From assembly GCA_002690755.1 (NCBI GenBank), contig NZFT01000039.1, positions 1,404 to 11,533 on the forward strand: a stretch of DNA of 10,130 nucleotides. The letters are read 5' to 3'. Within the stretch, counting starts at the first letter, position 1, and each line of letters starts with the position of its first letter. The notes beneath the pieces were generated by a model. It was not told the DNA's origin. It made no database searches and saw only the letters and a program-made list of their open reading frames with translations. Of this stretch, positions 7,149 to 10,130 are shown in pieces. Position numbers and translations under genes: made by a program. The DNA is from Phycisphaerae bacterium. Its GTDB lineage: Bacteria; Planctomycetota; Phycisphaerae; Phycisphaerales; SM1A02.

Positions 7149-7644
7149 CCGGACGATGATCGACCACGACGGGCCGTGCTACATGCGGGTCTTCCGGCCG
7201 GAGGTGGAGTTCCTCTACGACGATGCCACGGAATTCCGACTCGGTGGATTCGAAGTGCTCAACGAGGGGCGCGATCTCATGATCGCGACCGCGGGCTACA
7301 TGGTCCACGAGTGCAACAAGGCGCTGGAGCTGCTCGATCGGGCCGGCATCGATGCGACGTTGGTGGACATGTACTCCCTGCCGTTCGACGAGGACGGCAT
7401 GCTCGACGTCGCCAACGAGAACGGCGGCAACATCCTCGTGGTCGAGGACAACTACGGTGGCGGGCTGGGTTCCGCGATCGCCGACGCCTGCACTTCGGGC
7501 GGCGACGCGTTCACGGTGCGACAGCTGCACGTCCGCCGGATTCCGAAGAGCGCGCGAACCACCGACGACGTGATGCGACAGTGCGGGCTCGATGCCGCGA
7601 GCATCACCGCCGCGGCGGCCGGCATGGTGGGCGTCTCGGTCTGA
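7126..7644 (+). pseudogene. Transketolase, C-terminal fragment only
   Basis: Transketolase moves two-carbon units between sugar phosphates using thiamine diphosphate. Here only the end of the pyrimidine-binding domain and the whole C-terminal domain remain. Recognisable stretches are ALTRTMIDHDGPCYMRVFRPEV, then FEVLNEGRDLMIATAGYMVHE, then the helix and strand ALELLDRAGIDATLVDMYSLP. These are followed by GGNILVVEDNYGGGLGSAIADA and a closing Arg/Ile/Pro segment. About 170 residues are left of an expected 600 or more, and the thiamine-diphosphate (GDG...N) and catalytic regions are absent, so it cannot be active alone. The homology fades upstream of about 7126-7140, where the opposite-strand remnant begins. 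The frame upstream is open to 7054 but Arg/Ser-rich and not transketolase-like. The retained part has no internal stop or frameshift, which suggests a recent break or an assembly join. The start given is approximate. Confidence 0.85.
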
Positions 7645-7658
7645 TTCGAGTCCGACCG
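7637..7658. terminator. Weak hairpin between convergent transketolase fragment and esterase
   Basis: CGGTC (7637-7641) pairs with GACCG (7654-7658). After one T/C mismatch, GAT (7643-7645) pairs with GTC (7650-7652, one G-T pair) around a TCGA loop. It overlaps the stop at 7642-7644 and ends two bases before the esterase stop codon on the other strand. No T-run is present. Position is the main support. Confidence 0.3.
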
Positions 7659-7659
7659 T

Positions 7660-9366
7660 TCAGCGTTCCGGCGCCTCCGCGACGAGCCGCCGGAGTTCCG
7701 GGTACCACCGCTGCATCGCGATTGGCACGATCGTGCCGTGGGTCGCCCCGGGCACGAGCTCGATGTAGCCCGGCCCCTCGGTCGATTCGAGTCGCGACCG
7801 TTCCATCGCCACCGCTTCCGCGAGCCGCTCGACCGCGAGGTCGAGGTAGAACGAATCCCGGTCGCCGCAAAGCAGTCGCACCTTGTCCCGGAAGATCGGT
7901 GCGAGTCGCTTCGGATCCGCCGCAAGCAGGGCGGCGATGTCGTAGCGACTCCAATCGCGTTCGATCACGCCGCGATCGATCAGTCCCGTCTCGAGATCGA
8001 AGGCGGCGACGGGAAGCCCCGAAGCGGCGTCGCGTCCCGAGAACATCGCGTTCCACGCGGCCCACTGCTCGCCGCTCGTGAAGTCGGGCGCGAGGGCGTG
8101 TTCCATCTCCATCTCCTCGGCGATGGTCATCATCACGTGGTCGCGGTCGGCGGTGAGCGGGGCCCGATAGCACGCCCGCGGATTCGAATCCGCGTCCTCG
8201 AAGAGGTTCGCGTCCGTGCCGAGATCGACCGTGCCGAACGCCGCGAAGTCGACCGGATCAGGAGCGCTGGAGAAACAACCGCCGAAGATCCCGGGATGCT
8301 GGAGCTGGAGCCAGAGGCTCGACCAGCCGCCGCTGGAGTGACCGGTGACGAAGCGGCCCTTCGAGTTCGGGACGAGGCGAAAACGCTTCTCGAGCCAGGG
8401 GATGAACTCTTCGACCAATGCGGTCGCCCGGGGACCGAAGTTGTCGCCATCCGCGAATCCGTGGTGTCCGAGCCGGTCTTCCGGATCGAGCACGATCCAA
8501 ACCGCCTGCGGCAGATAGGACCGCATCGCGGGATCCCGAAGCATGGCGGCGTACCGGGTCGCGGATCGATGGTCGCCCCCGAAACCGGGGATCACGTAGA
8601 TCACCGGCCAGAATCGTCGCTTGGCGTCGAGGTCGAAGTAGGCCGGTGGAAACGCCACCCCGGCGCGATGTCGAATGGGGCGCCCGAGCGTCCGGGTGAG
8701 GGATGGGCTGTCGAGTTCGATCCACTTCAGGTTCGAGGCGGTGGGAAGTTCGACGTCGGGAAGCATCCGATCGACGACGAGGTCGAAGGTTCGATCGCGA
8801 TCCGGGGCGAAGTCGACGGGCGTGATGGCGGAGACGGGATTTCCCGCCGCGGCGTGGCCACGGTTCAGGCCGAGATCGAGGACCGCACGGGCGAGGAAGC
8901 CGCCTCGGAGGTGATCCAGCCGATCGGGAACCATCACCGTGCCGGCCTCGTCGGGGCCCAGGAGAAAGGTGGCGGGGTCCTCGAGCATCGCCGCGGAGAT
9001 CGGCATCGAGAGAATGGGCTGCGGTCGTTCGAGGAACGGCGCGTCGAGCGGGTCCCGGCCGGAGAGCCGGCCCTTGTTCTCACAGAGCAGGATCAGCAGT
9101 CGAGGCCTCGCATCTCGATTCGCCTCCATCGTTCGACGAGCCTCCGCGGCGGCGGTGGGTGCGATCCGAACGCGAAATCGGTCGCTGGATTCCGGTGCGG
9201 GCGTCGGTGCGACCTGCCTCGAGGGCGTGCTACCCGGGTCGGGGATCGGGGGTGAATCCTGCGCGAGGGCCCCCGGCGTGGCGAGGAGGACCGAACCGAG
9301 GCCGAGGCGTCGAAGCCTCGTCGCTCGAATGGCTTGCCTCAAAGGCACCGAAAGGAGATCTGGCAT
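7660..9366 (-). CDS. Exported alpha/beta-hydrolase, esterase-D/enterochelin-esterase-like
   Basis: The 568-residue product has an Arg-rich n-region, a hydrophobic core (LGLGSVLLATPGALA) and a likely signal-peptidase site after Ala35, followed by a Pro/Ser-rich linker. Residues about 60-250 form an N-terminal domain I cannot name. From about 255 the esterase fold is clear: WPVIYVIPGFGG, then PQAVWIVLDPE, then the nucleophile elbow GHSSGGW with Ser344. GDRDSF (Asp502 or Asp504) and GATHGTI (His543) are the best candidates for the rest of the triad. The family (putative esterase, PF00756 type) hydrolyses acyl, siderophore or cinnamoyl esters, but the substrate here cannot be told. ATG 9366 is used because it gives the complete signal. 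AGGA lies only about two bases upstream of it, so ribosome binding is not convincing. It is convergent with the transketolase fragment (15 bases) and divergent from the 9580 gene. Confidence 0.88.
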   Translation of the reverse strand: MPDLLSVPLRQAIRATRLRRLGLGSVLLATPGALAQDSPPIPDPGSTPSRQVAPTPAPESSDRFRVRIAPTAAAEARRTMEANRDARPRLLILLCENKGRLSGRDPLDAPFLERPQPILSMPISAAMLEDPATFLLGPDEAGTVMVPDRLDHLRGGFLARAVLDLGLNRGHAAAGNPVSAITPVDFAPDRDRTFDLVVDRMLPDVELPTASNLKWIELDSPSLTRTLGRPIRHRAGVAFPPAYFDLDAKRRFWPVIYVIPGFGGDHRSATRYAAMLRDPAMRSYLPQAVWIVLDPEDRLGHHGFADGDNFGPRATALVEEFIPWLEKRFRLVPNSKGRFVTGHSSGGWSSLWLQLQHPGIFGGCFSSAPDPVDFAAFGTVDLGTDANLFEDADSNPRACYRAPLTADRDHVMMTIAEEMEMEHALAPDFTSGEQWAAWNAMFSGRDAASGLPVAAFDLETGLIDRGVIERDWSRYDIAALLAADPKRLAPIFRDKVRLLCGDRDSFYLDLAVERLAEAVAMERSRLESTEGPGYIELVPGATHGTIVPIAMQRWYPELRRLVAEAPER

Positions 9367-9579
9367 GTCCTGATGCTACGGCCAAGGCCGATCGGCGGGT
9401 CGCTTCCGAGGAATCCGGGCCGAAACGGCTCCGAAACCGGTTTTCAGGGCGGGTCTTGAGAGTTTAGGGCCTGAATCGGCCGATATGACCGAAGTAATCC
9501 GGTCTTGGTTCGACGTCGGAACCGTTGAAGCAATCTCTTCGAGGCCCCACCGCCTCGGCACCACTCCGCAGGATCTCGC
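9367..9579. promoter_or_regulatory. Divergent intergenic spacer with two perfect palindromes
   Basis: This 213-base gap separates two divergent genes and must hold the promoters of at least one. It contains AAACCGGTTT (9434-9443) and ATCGGCCGAT (9475-9484), both perfect 10-base palindromes with centres 41 bases apart. CCGAAAC is repeated at 9420 and 9431, 11 bases apart. TTGAGA (9456-9461) could be a -35 element and CGATAT (9481-9486) a poor -10, but the spacer of 19 is long. GGTTC/GAACC (9507-9511 and 9519-9523) is a short inverted repeat. AGGA at 9570-9573 is a good ribosome site, six bases before the ATG at 9580. No promoter can be assigned with confidence. Confidence 0.3.
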
Positions 9580-10130
9580 ATGCAGCCTCACTCGATTTCG
9601 TCGATTCGTCGCCTCTCGACCCTCCGAACGCCCGCCATCCTCGCGGGTCTCGTCGCTTCCGTCGCGACGTTCCAGGGGTGTATCGCCACGCCGACTTCCA
9701 GCCTCGAGCGGATGAACAACGCCGTCGTCTACGGTCAGATGTCGATCGACGATCCCCGGATCGTGGTCGCCACGAACGGCCCCGTCGACATCGACCTCGA
9801 GTCCTTCGGTGGCACGGTGCTCGTCGAGGCGGTCCCCGGGCTGAAGAACACGATCATCGAACCGGTTCGGCACGCCAATCACGGTCATCTTCGACGCGAC
9901 GAGGCGGAAGCTGCACTCGATGAGATGGACTACGTGGTCGAGCTGATTCCCGGTGACTTGAACCGGGAGACGGTCCGGGTGGTCGCGACCAGCGATGATC
10001 TTGAAGAACATTTTCAGGGTATCGACTTCCGGATCCGCACCGCGGACCTCGGTTCCGTCCGGGTTCGAACCGATCAAGGCCGGGTCTGGGTCAAGAACAA
10101 CACCGGCGGCGTCGACGTCGAGACGACCCA
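9580..10130 (+). CDS. Lipoprotein with DUF4097-like beta-repeat region (3' end outside window)
   Basis: The frame runs from ATG 9580 off the right edge with no stop, giving 183 residues. The N-terminus is a lipoprotein signal with an Arg-containing n-region (SSIRRLSTLRTP), a hydrophobic stretch (AILAGLVASVATF) and lipobox-like FQGC, with lipidation expected at Cys34. The start is supported by AGGA six bases upstream. Residues about 50-110 are mixed and acidic. The visible end (DLGSVRVRTDQGRVWVKNN, then TGGVDVETT) has the short alternating Gly/Val/Arg strands with Asn or Asp turns seen in the repeated beta-helix region of DUF4097/adhesin-type proteins. The product should be anchored in the cell envelope. 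The function of this group is poorly known, and most of the repeat region is probably still to the right of the window. Confidence 0.8.
   Translation, partial: MQPHSISSIRRLSTLRTPAILAGLVASVATFQGCIATPTSSLERMNNAVVYGQMSIDDPRIVVATNGPVDIDLESFGGTVLVEAVPGLKNTIIEPVRHANHGHLRRDEAEAALDEMDYVVELIPGDLNRETVRVVATSDDLEEHFQGIDFRIRTADLGSVRVRTDQGRVWVKNNTGGVDVETT

Noticed and set aside
6963..8081. Long Arg/Pro-rich plus-strand open frame across the broken-gene region
   Set aside because: It crosses the transketolase frame and the antisense of the esterase, has shadow-like composition (Arg-rich, no motifs), and contradicts the clear homology in the neighbouring frame.
7738..9255. 505-codon plus-strand frame antisense to the esterase
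   Set aside because: It mirrors the esterase codons, has no recognisable motif and no ribosome site. The opposite strand has a signal peptide and GHSSG motif.
1..10130. tRNA, rRNA, CRISPR arrays, insertion sequences, riboswitches
   Set aside because: I looked for GGTTCGA-type T-loops with acceptor stems, regular repeats with spacers, terminal inverted repeats with transposase motifs, and preQ1/purine riboswitch-like leaders, and found none. A GGTTCGA at 9507-9513 is not set in a cloverleaf.

Overview
The window is GC-rich (about two thirds G+C by eye) and densely coded. It looks like a planctomycete-type chromosome, probably a Phycisphaerae relative. The clues are a CxxCGYxLxGL...CPxCG zinc-ribbon fused to a membrane domain, an extended PurL with a PurS-like start, frequent GTG/TTG starts, and lipoprotein and esterase genes of the kind common in that group. 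This placement is inference from gene style; there is no rRNA or other marker in view.

Positions 1-6902 hold a tight co-directional run on the + strand: purL (cut by the left edge), purQ, a zinc-ribbon multi-pass membrane protein of unknown role, nfo (endonuclease IV), a TPR lipoprotein, and queF (preQ0 reductase). purL/purQ overlap by ATGA and purQ/membrane protein by TTGA, so those three are probably translationally coupled. nfo follows after 21 bases, the lipoprotein after 60 and queF after 16. The run mixes purine synthesis, base-excision repair and tRNA queuosine synthesis, and looks like a housekeeping operon of convenience rather than one pathway.

Positions 6903-7659 are the odd part. 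A minus-strand open frame (6909-7148) reads like the C-terminal end of a secreted-type or helical protein. Immediately beyond it, a plus-strand frame (about 7126-7644) is clearly the C-terminal domain of a transketolase. Both lack their N-terminal portions, and both are cut at the same place (about 7120-7150). The simplest reading is that two divergent genes lost their heads and the region between them in one deletion, or that an assembly join produced the same picture.

Positions 7660-9366 encode, on the minus strand, a large exported alpha/beta-hydrolase of the esterase-D/enterochelin-esterase type with a visible GHSSG nucleophile motif. After a 213-base divergent spacer, a plus-strand lipoprotein begins at 9580. 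It ends in short beta-strand repeats like those of DUF4097-type proteins and runs off the right edge.

I see no tRNA, rRNA, CRISPR array, insertion sequence or defence/biosynthetic system. The most notable items are the double truncation near 7140 and the unknown membrane protein coupled to purLQ.
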